From Primulina eburnea (Eukaryota; Streptophyta; Magnoliopsida; Lamiales; Gesneriaceae), in contig NC_133101.1 in the NCBI RefSeq assembly GCF_022965805.1, positions 22,220,868-22,284,867 of the forward strand: a stretch of 64,000 bases of DNA. Direction: 5' to 3'. Below, in pieces: positions 48,501-58,464 of this stretch. A program made the position numbers and the translations under genes. The notes beneath the pieces are model-generated. The model was not told where the DNA came from. It was given only the letters and a program-made list of their open reading frames with translations, and searched no databases. The stretch's first letter is position 1. Each line of letters starts with the position of its first letter.

Positions 48501-48935
48501 ATTTTAAATAAAATAATAACAAAGTTTTCTTTTAAATAAAGATGTGAATTTAATAGCCGGGATGCCCGAAAGCTCGAATTTTATTTGAAAAGCCAATACC
48601 GATAAAAATTACGTTCCGGCGTATAAAATCACCTCACAACTCAATACTTTTAAAAAAATTATTTAAAAACATCGACCGCATTTTAAATAATTAAAAATAA
48701 TTATTTAATAAAAATCTTTTACTTTTTAGCCCTCGATCCCCGTTCCTCGATCGTCACTTGAATATTCCTAAAAAAATACCATTCTAATGCAACCATGTAG
48801 AAAATATATTTTAAACATGTCAATATGCACAACATTATTAAATAATGCAATTAAAACAATTAATTGAAACACAAAGGAATTTAATAACTGCATGCACGTG
48901 GTTTGCGTGGACTTTAAAATTTTCGGGGCGTTACA
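45589..48935 (-). mobile_element. Level 3 5' LTR (uninterrupted)
   Basis: 3347 bp, TGAAACG...CGTTACA. It preserves the empty site of the level 4 insertion, the hairpin at 47762-47786 and the palindromic module at 45943-45966. TSD TCTAT follows at 48936-48940. Confidence 0.95.
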
Positions 48936-48940
48936 TCTAT

Positions 48941-49075
48941 TTTTTTTAAAATAAATAATCATGACTCAATAAATTTAAAAGAATGAATTTAAACTCTCAT
49001 GCATAAAAATCATTTTAATTTAAATAACAGTAATTATGCATAGCTTATACGTAGTCTGATTTTCGGGACGTTACA
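48941..49075 (-). mobile_element. Level 2 left LTR, remaining part
   Basis: Matches 56292-56426 and ends 'cgggacgttaca'. A polypurine tract (plus-strand 'atctaccccccttaaa', 49076-49091) follows, confirming minus orientation. Confidence 0.92.
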
Positions 49076-51694
49076 ATCTACCCCCCTTAAATTGAATTTC
49101 GTCTTCGAAATAATGCTTATCCTTGATATTCAAAAAGTTTATATCCTTAATTCTATTATTCCAGCAATCTACGCTACCGTTGCGCTACTCTGATAAAAAT
49201 TAAGTCTAGGCTGTCTTTACGTTTCTTCAATCCTAATTAGATTGCCTACCAAAAATCTCGTTTGCGAATCGCAACTTAAAACGACTTATGGTAACTTAGC
49301 TTTACTTTACTATGACCTCGAATTCTGACTTTTCTCACTGTTCCCAATATTAGAATTGGTGGTTCAAACTTATCATATCTTACCTTCCTTATACTATACC
49401 TGTAATGTTCAACGACCTATTACCTTAGTATTTACGCAGTTCAATTTAAAGAATCTTAGCACCAAAGGTTACTGATCAACTTCTATCAGCGGAAATACAC
49501 TTAAAAGTTAAACCTTATCTTAACTCCATAATAATATTAGCCCAATATCCTTGAATCGAATCATTATCTTACGACACCAACCTTACGTAATTTAACTATT
49601 TACAAGTACATCCCAATTACAAGTTGCAAATCTTAAATCTCGAATAACGTTAACCCATAAAACCCAATTATACAAGATCGACCTTCTACCAATATTTTAA
49701 AGCCCTTCAAGTCCCAATTATATGTTTAAACTATTAAACTAAGACTCTGGATTTTTCTCATTGAAACAAATGCCGCATTCTTAAGTATCATCAATGCTTA
49801 ATGAAGTCTAGTGTATAAAACTTAATAAGTTATCTCATGTTAGCGATAAACTTACTCTAAAAATTTAACTTCGCTTATATCCCTCATAGAGTTCTAAAAT
49901 TCTCATATAAAGATTTCGAATTTCTTACTCAATTAAAATCTTAATGTTAGTTCATTGATACTCTATGTTGAACGTCTCTAATTCTCTTTTTGTTTTTATT
50001 TCGCCCAAAACTTTATGTATGAACACCTATCTTATAAATCTTGAAATTCAAGTTTATGCAACCCAAATAATATTAGATAGTATAACTCCAGCGCACATAT
50101 CCGTTTAGTCACAAGTTTCTTAATGACTTTCCAAAATTCCTCAAGATAAGGTGTCTAATTCAATTCTTACATGCGTCTATCGATTAACCTAACCATCAAA
50201 CAGCCCCAACTTTCTAGAAAAATCAATTCCAATAAAAGTGTAGTCCTAACTGTTAAGATCATGAATAAAACTTACGACTCATCAAACTTAAATTCCTAAA
50301 ACTTCGTTATCTCAATGTCTACTCTTAGAACTTAACTAACTGATCAACTTTCTCTTAAATCGTCAACACGTTAAATTCTTAATTTTCCACAATATTATTT
50401 CACAAATGCTTAAAATTTCAATCCCGAGATTGGTTCATCCTACAATGTCCTTTTGATTACCATTCATTATAACATTATAACCCAGATATCTAAATGTTCT
50501 AAATATCCTTCAAGCCCAAATCTCCTAAAATTCCATCATTTAAACCATTCAATTCTCACTTACTGCTAAACAATCCCCCAAATCTCTTAAGATAACAACA
50601 TAAATTCTTAATTTCTTTGAAAATTATCAAATCTTTCCTTAATTTCGAAAATTCCGTAGTTACCCATAGATTCTTGGCGTTTTCAATTTCATTTTATAGA
50701 TTTCCCGTATCATAAGGCTCAATAACCTTAATTTTAATAAACCCAAGAATTTAATTTCCATAACCCGTCTTACATTTCTATAAATACTTAAAATCTCAAG
50801 TGTTCCTCAAAAGTTCATATTTAATCCTCAAAATTTTCGGACTCTGCAATTTGGCCCTTAAAGTTCTCAAAATTTATATTTTTGGTCTTACAACTCTAAG
50901 AAATTTGCATTATTGTCCCCATTAAATTTTTCGATTTAACCCCATTAACCTTAAAATTCTCGAACTAAAAATTATACATCTCAAAATTGGGTAAATTCGA
51001 AAATAATCCCTTAGAATTTTATTTTTGCACTTAGATCCTCAAATTATTGGTTATTACACTCAGGTCTTTAAAATTCTCAATTCATGCCATTCGATTTTTA
51101 TAACTATTCTTACATTCCCCTCAATACTTAAAATCCCAAATTATACATTTCTAAACTTATAAATGTCGTCGTAGATTTATAGTCATTATTCTTTGTACAA
51201 GATTCTCAAAAATTAACTCAACTATTAATCACGAATCATCAGAATTTAAAAAAAATATCTACTTTCCGAAAGCATTCAGAATTTTCATGACTAACTTATT
51301 ACCCAAAGAGTTGAACTCCAGTGCTTATTAACCAAAAATCAATGTACTCAAATCGTTATCAACATTTCGTAACGCCCAATAGTCAAATTCCTACTCCAGT
51401 CCAATACCAAAAAGCCAGCATGCATAAAAATAATATAATTTCGCATTTCATTCGTAATATGCATAAAAAAAATTCTACAGATTCAATTTCAAATAATAAC
51501 GGCAGGCAAACCTGTACTTTAAAACGTATGTCATGCGAACATACAAGTGATAGAATTAAAACATGCACATGCTAAAATCATAACTTGATGCTTACTACAT
51601 GAAATAATTTAAAACTTTAAAACTTACAGACCGAAGACGTGACTTCATGAGTTTCTCGAGGTCAGTAGTAGTACAACCCTTTACAAGATCATAG
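49076..51694 (-). mobile_element. Level 2 internal region (non-coding)
   Basis: About 2.6 kb, AT-rich and C-over-G on the plus strand, opening with the polypurine tract and 'ttgaatttcgtcttcgaaa'. Words such as 'cctcaaaatt' and 'cttaaaattc' recur, especially 50800-51120. I find no protease, RT or integrase motif on either strand. The first part is shared with the truncated fragment at 22563-22700. Confidence 0.85.
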
Positions 51695-51708
51695 ACTCTG
51701 ATACCAAC
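51695..51708 (-). promoter_or_regulatory. Level 2 primer-binding site
   Basis: 'actctgataccaac' reads GTTGGTATCAGAGT on the minus strand, next to the LTR start at 51709. Confidence 0.9.
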
Positions 51709-52119
51709 TGTAAAGGCCCGTATTTCGTATTCATATTTTTGCAAAATTATTAAAAATTTCTAAATAAATAAATATCTTGCCTCATTTATAAAATAAACAT
51801 TTAAATAATTTGAACTTTAAAAATAACAGCGGAGGGAAATATTGTTTTCAAACAACAACTTAAAAATATATTCAACATATTAAAACTGAGTTTGAATATA
51901 AGAAAATTCATAAACTAAAACATGAGGTCATCGGGTTTACTATTGCTTCCCCAAGATAACTCACTGGTTCCCGTCCTCGGCCTCGACCTCATCCGTGCCT
52001 ACAACAATCAAGTCTAGTGAGTCTAAAGACTCAACTTATATATCGTGAATAACAAGTATATATATCATAAAATCGCATGCAACGTAAAAATATTGTATCG
52101 TAAAGCGTACGTTGAAAAT
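51709..52119 (-). mobile_element. Level 2 right (5') LTR, first part
   Basis: TGTAAAGGCCCGTATTTCG start. It contains the palindromic module at 52014-52035 and is broken at 52119 by a solo LTR (TSD AAAAT, 52115-52119). Confidence 0.93.
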
Positions 52120-52725
52120 TGTGGGGACCCGAACTTAATTCAATTCTTAATCACTTGCTGGGAATAATTAATCAATAAAAATAAACAGGGTCTAAATTTT
52201 TTTTAAAACACGAGAGTACGCAGCATATGACATAAGTCTTATCTCATTTACAAGATCACTAATCAGATCTGAGTACAAGTCCTGTACAATAAGAAATCCT
52301 AATAACTACTGTTTCTTCACTACATCTCAGGTGATATAACAGATATACTCCTAAGTCCGGATCTCCACGCTAACTGTCTTCTCTTATCCTCTTCTTGACC
52401 CTGATCCAGCCCCACCTGTTGTCATGCACACATACAAAACAAGACAACAGCCGGATAACTCCGGCGAGAATTACATCCCAGTATAAACAATGTAAACATG
52501 CAATCGTATAAAAGCATATACAAAAGCGTATAAGAAATATTCATAACATGTATCAAATCAGAAACATAAATCAATATCAAGCAATGAATCACACTCAGAC
52601 TCAGACTCGACTCAAACAACGCTTCGTCTCAGACTCGACTCAACTCTAACCTAGGGATCCCGATGTCTGGATATTGATATAATTCCTACACGGTATCGAT
52701 ATAATTCATATATCCAGTGTCTGGG

Positions 52726-52920
52726 CGAAACAGCCTCAGAATTGACGAATCAGTCAAGAATTAAGCGAATCAGCCAATAACTAGACGAATCAGCCAGTAA
52801 TTAAGTGAATCAGCCAAAGTTTAGACGAATCAGTCAATAACTAGACGAATCAGCCAATAACCAGACGAATCAGCCGGTGACTAGGCGAATCAACCAATGA
52901 CTAAACGACTCAGTAGTCAA
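52726..52920. repeat. 20-bp tandem array, about 9.7 copies
   Basis: Units start at 52726, 52746, 52766 and every 20 bp to 52906 without indels. The consensus is CGAATCAGCCAATAACTAGA. Units differ by one to several substitutions, while the period is exact throughout. Confidence 0.95.
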
Positions 52921-53347
52921 TACATGCAGTGGCTATAAATCAATAGACTACAAACATCAATTTCATCAATTACAAATATCAATGTAATAAACTAAGTATG
53001 TGATTTAGGGAAACTCGAGTCAAACCTCACTCGAGTTGTGCAATCCCAACTCAACATTAATTTGTACCTTTCTTTCTGATATTCTGACTCTGTCGAAGTC
53101 TCGAACTCAAAGCCTGTCAATACTCAGTGTCCAGTTGTAGCCTACGTCGATAGGAACTCAATACCGAAGTCGGATTCAAAATCGGACGGGCGGATTTCTC
53201 ACAAAAGGCATAAGGATTTTTCACTCTTTTCCAGAAACCTTTTCTCGATTCTTATCGTTTCTTCTGAAAAATGCACCTTAATGTAAATATATTTATACTT
53301 CAACTTGCATGTTGAAGAAACGTGTCCTATTTTCTTGAATCCCCGTC

Positions 53348-53527
53348 GGCGCTCGGGCGGTAAGAAAGTACCGCTCGGGCGCCGAATGTTCTGCCCGATT
53401 ACGAGACCTATCGTGCATTGGCGCTCGGGCGGTAATATTCTACCGCTCGGGCGCCACATCTTCTGCCCGAGACACATTTCTGTTGAACATTGGCGCTCGG
53501 GCGGTCAAAAACTACCGCTCGGGCGCC
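53348..53527. repeat. Three 36-nt stem-loops at a 72-bp period
   Basis: Stem-loops at 53348-53383, 53420-53455 and 53492-53527. Each has left arm GGCGCTCGGGCGGT and right arm ACCGCTCGGGCGCC with an AT-rich loop. As RNA, the 14-bp stem would contain two G-U pairs. The arms also share the direct word CGCTCGGGCG. The two 36-nt spacers begin similarly ('nnntgttctgcccga' / 'acatcttctgcccga'). Confidence 0.92.
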
Positions 53528-53672
53528 ACTATTTCTGTCCAATTTTGTATAATTCATCTACTTGGCCCCATTCGGTCTCGGCATAATGAATCTATAATCA
53601 TACCAGTTCCAAAATCAATAATCTCAAATCATTCCGGATTACAATAATCAAAATCTTGGGCATTACAAAAAT

Positions 53673-56426
53673 CGTATCATGAGTAATTATATCTACGTGC
53701 ATATCTGAAAATCATATGTAAAAGCTTTGCTCAATAGAGCTCTGTCATATCATATCATAATTTTCTGGTAGAGATAATGTTTCTTAGCAAGTGGCCCATA
53801 ACATAACGTGAGTTCCTGATCAGACTAAACCACAGAATACTGGGCGGTGGAGATCAATCACAGCCCTTGGACTGGATGTCCGTACCCATACATAATCATA
53901 AACCGGTCGTAAGTCACCGGGCGGAGAGGTCCTCGGTTGCGCCTACCGACTTCCAAACCCATAAGCATAAGGTGGACACATGACAAATAGCATATATCTC
54001 AAAAATAAACATTTTATATTCTTATGCACGTAATATAATTTAAACCTTATTTTTACCGGATGATTTGGATCGCTCCCAGGCTTGATGCAACCTAATTCTA
54101 ATATGTGACACGTGCAAATAATAATATCTTGACCTAAACTTGACAACCTATCCCAAAACTTACCAATAGAATCAACAATGAGAATATTAGGACCCACCAC
54201 TTGATTTTCAATCAAGGTATCGTACCAACCCGAACCAACATTAAACCGACGTTTAACCATGGTTAAAATACCACAAACATACTGAAAAACATGCATAAGA
54301 ATTGCAAAACACGAAAATAAGTGAAAGGAATCCAAAAACATAAAACACTCTTTCGAGAGTCATTTTGGCACCTTTAACCGTAAATTCTCGTACGACCTCT
54401 AAACTCAACCAAATCACGAACAACAAAAAAAATACCTTCCTAACTCATTGAGGTACTGTCCAGTCCAAGGCCATGGGCTAAAAGCCAACCAAGAACTCAA
54501 ACAACCTCAAAAACCGAAACCCATAGCTGCTGTCAAAAGTGCAGCAGTGGCAGCTTGTGTGTTTGTGGTGTAAACTCTGAAATTAATGACCATTGGCTTG
54601 AACCACCAACCCAAGACTCTTACCAACATCCAAAGGCATGGCTTGAACCATGTCTAAGGGCTAAAATCCAGCTAAAACCCAAGCAAACACCTGTGACAAC
54701 AAAAAGTATCAACCGAGAGCACCAACTTTGTGCAGTGGAATGTATTGAGTTGTTTTACTGTCTTGTGTCATTCCAGTGACCATTTCATCGACCATGGCTC
54801 GATCTAGACATGATGAAATATTGTATGAACCATGGCTATGGGCTAGAAGCCAAACACAATCCAAACCCCACCCAAAAACCAAAAGTGTACACACACAGAA
54901 AATGAAGGAACCGAAGTGCACTTGTGTAATTGCTGTGATGTTTTTAATGGATCTGTTAATTAAACCGTGAAAGAACGATTTGGTCACGTCCTAGACATGA
55001 TAAGGAAGAGTTATAACCATGGCTACAGTCTCTAGGACAGCCAGGATTCGAACACCATCCTTAACCATTCCATGACAGAAATCATTCCTCATTTCTGCAC
55101 TTAAATATAAAGTTGATGTCGTTTCTTTGTTTGTGCGTGTATGGATGTAAATCAATGAACCAATAACACCCTAACACATTCTAAAACATTCCTAGAAGCA
55201 GCCTTGAGAGCCTGGAATCGAAGCAGCCCCTCAAATCAACAAAACATTACAAACGTGAAACATGAACACATGGCCGAGAACTTGTGCAGATTTTTAGAAA
55301 TTGTTGCTGTAACATTTCATTTTTACCTCATGAATCCTTAACATATAATGTTTAAAAATATTTATAGGACTTGATTGCAGAGCAAAGAAACAATATATAC
55401 ATGCCTGGAATTTGTTTTGACAAAAAAAAAATCAATACGACGATTACGAGCGGCGGAGTCGGAGTTGGATTTTCTTCTCTTGTTTCTGCTGCTGTTCACG
55501 ATTGTTTTTGCTGTTGATTCTCTGCTATTTTCGAAGCTTATGGTTGTAGGAGATGTAGGTTATGAAGGTGAAGATTCAAGGGGTGTTAAATGGTTATTGA
55601 AGTGCATTAAGGTGGAGGTTACAAGTGAAAGAGTTGAATGGGTTTTTGAATTGTTTCTTCTCCCCTTAGCTGTCGTTGCTTTTGCTCTTATTCTTGTTGT
55701 GATTCACGTTATTTGCTAGCATAAAAGGGTTGAGTAGTAATGAGGTGTATTATAGTATTTTGAATTTACTAATAAATATTGAATTTAAGGTGAGGAATTG
55801 TATTAACCTTAAAGGCTATTTGAGGTGACTTGAATGAGGTTCACTAAAAATTTGAATTTGTTTAAGGAGTTGACCAAAACTTACTACTACTTTTTGGCAT
55901 GGTATAATATTGTTTAAGTTTTATATTTTAAATGCTTAAGGTTTAATACCCTCCCATTATGTATTCTAGTGAATTAACAATTTCATTTAGGATAAAATCT
56001 TGCATGGTATTGTTTAGTCTAAAATTAAGTATTTATATGATATGTTTAATTTCTTGAGTATATGTCATACCTAGATTAATTCATCCCCATTTATTTACAT
56101 ATTTTAATTTACACTTTAATTAAATATTAAACTAAAGTACTTATTTAATAACTTAGCTCTAATTAATTAATAAATCCTAAAACATTCTTTTTCTTTAAAT
56201 TAAATTATTCATTGACTTAATTTAAATTTAGGAATAACTCCGATCCGACCTCGCGTATTTATACTGAAAAGATAAAACTAAACTTCTATTTTTTTTTTAA
56301 AATAAATAATCATGACTCAATAAATTTAAAAGAATGAATTTAAACTCTCATGCATAAAAATCATTTTAATTTAAATAACAGTAATTATGCATGGCTTATA
56401 CGTAGTTTGATTTTTGGGACGTTACA
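53673..56426 (-). mobile_element. Level 2 right LTR, remaining part
   Basis: Resumes after the solo LTR and matches 28850-31489 and 48941-49075. It holds the 183-bp repeats (anchors about 54475, 54658, 54840) and the intact site where level 3 entered the other LTR ('cttctatttttttttt', about 56283). It ends 'gggacgttaca' at 56426. Confidence 0.92.
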
Positions 56427-57254
56427 ACAGTGTTCTCTAAGATAGATCTACGATCAGGGTATCATCAGCTGAAGGTAAAAGATGCAGATGTTCATAAGAC
56501 AGCCTTCAGAACAAGGTATGGGCACTACGAGTTCTTAGTAATGCCATTTGGACCGACAAATGCTCCAGCGATTTTTATGGACTTGATGAATCGAGTATTT
56601 CAGCCCTACCTAGATCAGTTCGTCATTGTGTTCATTGACGAAATTCTCATCAACTCGAAGAGCCATGAGGAGTACAGTCAACACTTGGGTACAGTTTTTC
56701 AGGTCTTGCAGAGTCGCAATTTGTTTGCAAGATTCAGTAAGTGTGAATTCTGGTTGGAGAAGGTAGCGTTTTTGGGTCATATAATATCTAGCAATAATGT
56801 CGAGATGGATCCAGCTAAGGTGACAATGGTTAAGGAATGTTTTGAATCGAAGAATGCTTCAGAGATCCGAAGTTTCCTAGGCCTTGCAGGCTACTATAGA
56901 ACATTTATTCATGGATTTTCTTCGATTGCAGTGCCTCTCACTTCGTTGACTAAGAAGAATGCTAAATTTATTTGGAGTGGAGAGTGCCAGAAGAGCTTTT
57001 ATCCCTTGAAGCAAGCTCTTATCACATCGCCAGTGTTAGCCATGACAGCAGGGCAAGGCAATTTTGTCCTTTACACCAACGCTTCTAAGCTCAGTTTAGA
57101 CGCATTTTTGATGCAGTATGGTCGGGTTATAGCTTATGCCTCCATACAGTTGAAAGTGCATGCGGAGAACTACCCGACTCATGATCTTGAGTTAGATGTC
57201 GTTGTGTTTGCGTTGAATATATGGAGACACTATCTGTACGGCGAGAAATGCTAG
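56427..57254 (+). pseudogene. Level 1 gypsy RT (C-terminal part) and RNase H
   Basis: The frame resumes in phase with 28424: [14 protein letters not shown], then [16 protein letters not shown]. The catalytic motif reads VFIDEILI, with the second Asp (normally FIDD) changed to Glu (codon 56640-56642). The SKCEFW and FLGHIIS blocks and the thumb/connection ([14 protein letters not shown]) follow. RNase H begins about 57060; its first catalytic Asp in YTDAS is Asn here (YTNAS, 57078-57080). TAG at 57252 truncates the frame, though homology continues. Confidence 0.93.
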
Positions 57255-57854
57255 ATATTTACTGATCACAAGAGTCTCAAGTACTTCACGCAGAAAGAGC
57301 TGGATATGAGACAAAAACGGTGGTTAGAGTTAGTGAAAGACTACGATTGGGAAATTAGCTACCATCCAGGGAAAGCTAATGTTGAGACAGATGCTTTGAG
57401 CAGAAAAGTTGCAGTCATAGCACAGCTGTCAGTATAGAGATCTCTTCAGTTAGAGATTCAGAAATTTGGGTTAGAAGTTTATCATAAGGGCAGAGCTCCT
57501 AAGCTGTCTAATCTGACTGTCCAATCTTCTTTCTTTGATCGAATCCGTCGAGTTCAACCATCAGTTGAGCAGTTGTAGAAATGGAGACTGAAGGATGAAG
57601 CCAAGGGCAGTGTACTCTACATAGTTTCCGATGGTACTGTGAGGTACAGAGGAAGGATGTGGGTGCCTAGTGTTGATTCGATCAGAGAGGATATTCTGAC
57701 AGAGGCACATGCATCTCAGTATTCCATTCATCCAGAAGGTACCAAGATGTACAAAGATTCGCAGATTTTGTATTGGTGGCTATGTATGAAGAGAGACATC
57801 CGTCGATTTGTGTCAGAATGTATCACTTGTGAGCAGCTGAAAGCAAAGCATTAG
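57255..57854 (+). pseudogene. Level 1 gypsy RNase H end and integrase zinc domain
   Basis: It continues [32 protein letters not shown] and DALSRK. The integrase N-terminal HHCC zinc domain lies in 57639-57854: EAHASQYSIHP gives the two His and CITCEQ the two Cys. Stops occur at about 57435, 57576 and 57852, two of them TAG where Gln is expected. Confidence 0.9.
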
Positions 57855-58447
57855 AGGCCAGCATGGATGCTTAAGCCACTCCCTATCCCTGAGTGGAAGT
57901 GGGAGAATATCACCATGGACTTCGTTGTTGGTTTTCCGAGGTCAGACAGAGTTACCAGAAGAGTTATGCTGACAAGAGAAGAAGAGATCTTGAGTTTGTC
58001 GTAGGTGATCAAGTCTTCGTGAAGATAGCACCTATGAAGGGTATTATGAGATTTGGGTAGAGAGGCAAGCTTAGTCAAAGATTTATTAGACCGTTTTAGA
58101 TTCTTGATAGAGTTAGGACACTAGCTTATCGTGTAGCCCCACCGCCGAATCTGGCCGGTGTACACAACGTGTTCCACGCCTCGATGCTGAGGAAGTACCT
58201 AGCCAATCCTTCACATGTTTTGCGTTTTGAGCCGTTGCAGTTGGCTCTAGATCTGTCGTATGAGGAAAGGCCTGTCTAAATCTTAGACAGAAAAGAGCGG
58301 AGATTTCGGAACAAAGTGACCAAATTGGTCAAACTCCGGTGGCTGAACCAAGCACTTGAAGAGGACACTTGGGAGACCGAAGCATATATGAGGAACCTCT
58401 ACCTGGAGTTGTTTGTAACATATAATTTCGAGGACGAAATTTATTTA
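57855..58447 (+). pseudogene. Level 1 gypsy integrase with core deletion; C-terminal chromo-like end
   Basis: After WKWENITMDFVVGFP (first Asp of the core) at about 57896-57945, sequence jumps within a few codons to SYADKRRRDLEFVVGDQVF, the integrase C-terminal domain. Most of the catalytic core, including the second Asp and the Glu, is absent: about 0.5 kb deleted. GVHNVFHASMLRKY and the chromodomain-like VKLRWLNQALEEDTWETE segment (58329-58385) follow, as in chromoviruses. Several stops interrupt. TTCGAGGACGAA (58427-58438) precedes the polypurine tract. Confidence 0.88.
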
Positions 58448-58464
58448 AGTGGGGGGGAGGGAAT
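58448..58464 (+). promoter_or_regulatory. Level 1 polypurine tract
   Basis: AAGTGGGGGGGAGGGAAT-like tract directly before the 3' LTR. It matches the position and make-up of the tracts of levels 2 and 3. Confidence 0.92.

Larger units (their letters stand above)
31490..48935 (-). mobile_element. Level 3: non-coding large-LTR (LARD-like) element with nested copia
   Basis: TSD TCTAT at 31485-31489 and 48936-48940. The two LTRs are 3348 bp (31490-33724 plus 43372-44484) and 3347 bp (45589-48935), starting TGAAACGTCTGC and ending GGGGCGTTACA on the plus strand. I count about 25 differences, above 99% identity, so the insertion is young. The internal region is only about 1.1 kb (44485-45588) and non-coding. 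Orientation is minus by polypurine tract and primer site. The uninterrupted target is preserved at 56280-56300 in the other level 2 LTR. Confidence 0.95.
52120..53667 (-). mobile_element. Solo LTR (1.55 kb) with structured repeats
   Basis: TGTGGGGACCCG at the left end and GGGCATTACA at the right, flanked by perfect TSDs AAAAT (52115-52119 and 53668-53672). The empty site is seen in the left level 2 LTR near 28845. Minus orientation is inferred because the reverse complement starts TGTAATGCCC. It is unlike the other LTR families here and carries a 20-bp tandem array and three regularly spaced stem-loops (separate entries). Confidence 0.92.
28425..56426 (-). mobile_element. Level 2: non-coding large-LTR (LARD-like) element, with nested insertions
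   Basis: TSDs ACAGT (28420-28424 and 56427-56431) flank two ~3.2-kb LTRs (28425-31489 plus 48941-49075; and 51709-52119 plus 53673-56426). Polypurine tract and primer site show minus orientation. The internal region (49076-51708) has no gag or pol. Net size without insertions is about 9.0 kb. LTRs differ by roughly 4% in the first 240 bp compared. Lacking enzymes, it must have been moved by a related autonomous gypsy element. Its primer site, LTR-end style and post-LTR motif (TTCGTC-TTCGAA) resemble the chromovirus group to which level 1 belongs. Confidence 0.93.

Noticed and set aside
31490..48935. Segmental duplication of host DNA (31.5-44.5 kb versus 45.6-48.9 kb)
   Set aside because: The duplicated blocks have LTR termini, polypurine tract, primer site and a TSD, so they are the two LTRs of one element.
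53348..53527. CRISPR-like layout (36-nt palindromic repeats, 36-nt spacers)
   Set aside because: The array lies within a plant solo LTR with its own TSD, has only three units, the two spacers resemble each other at one end, and no cas gene is present.
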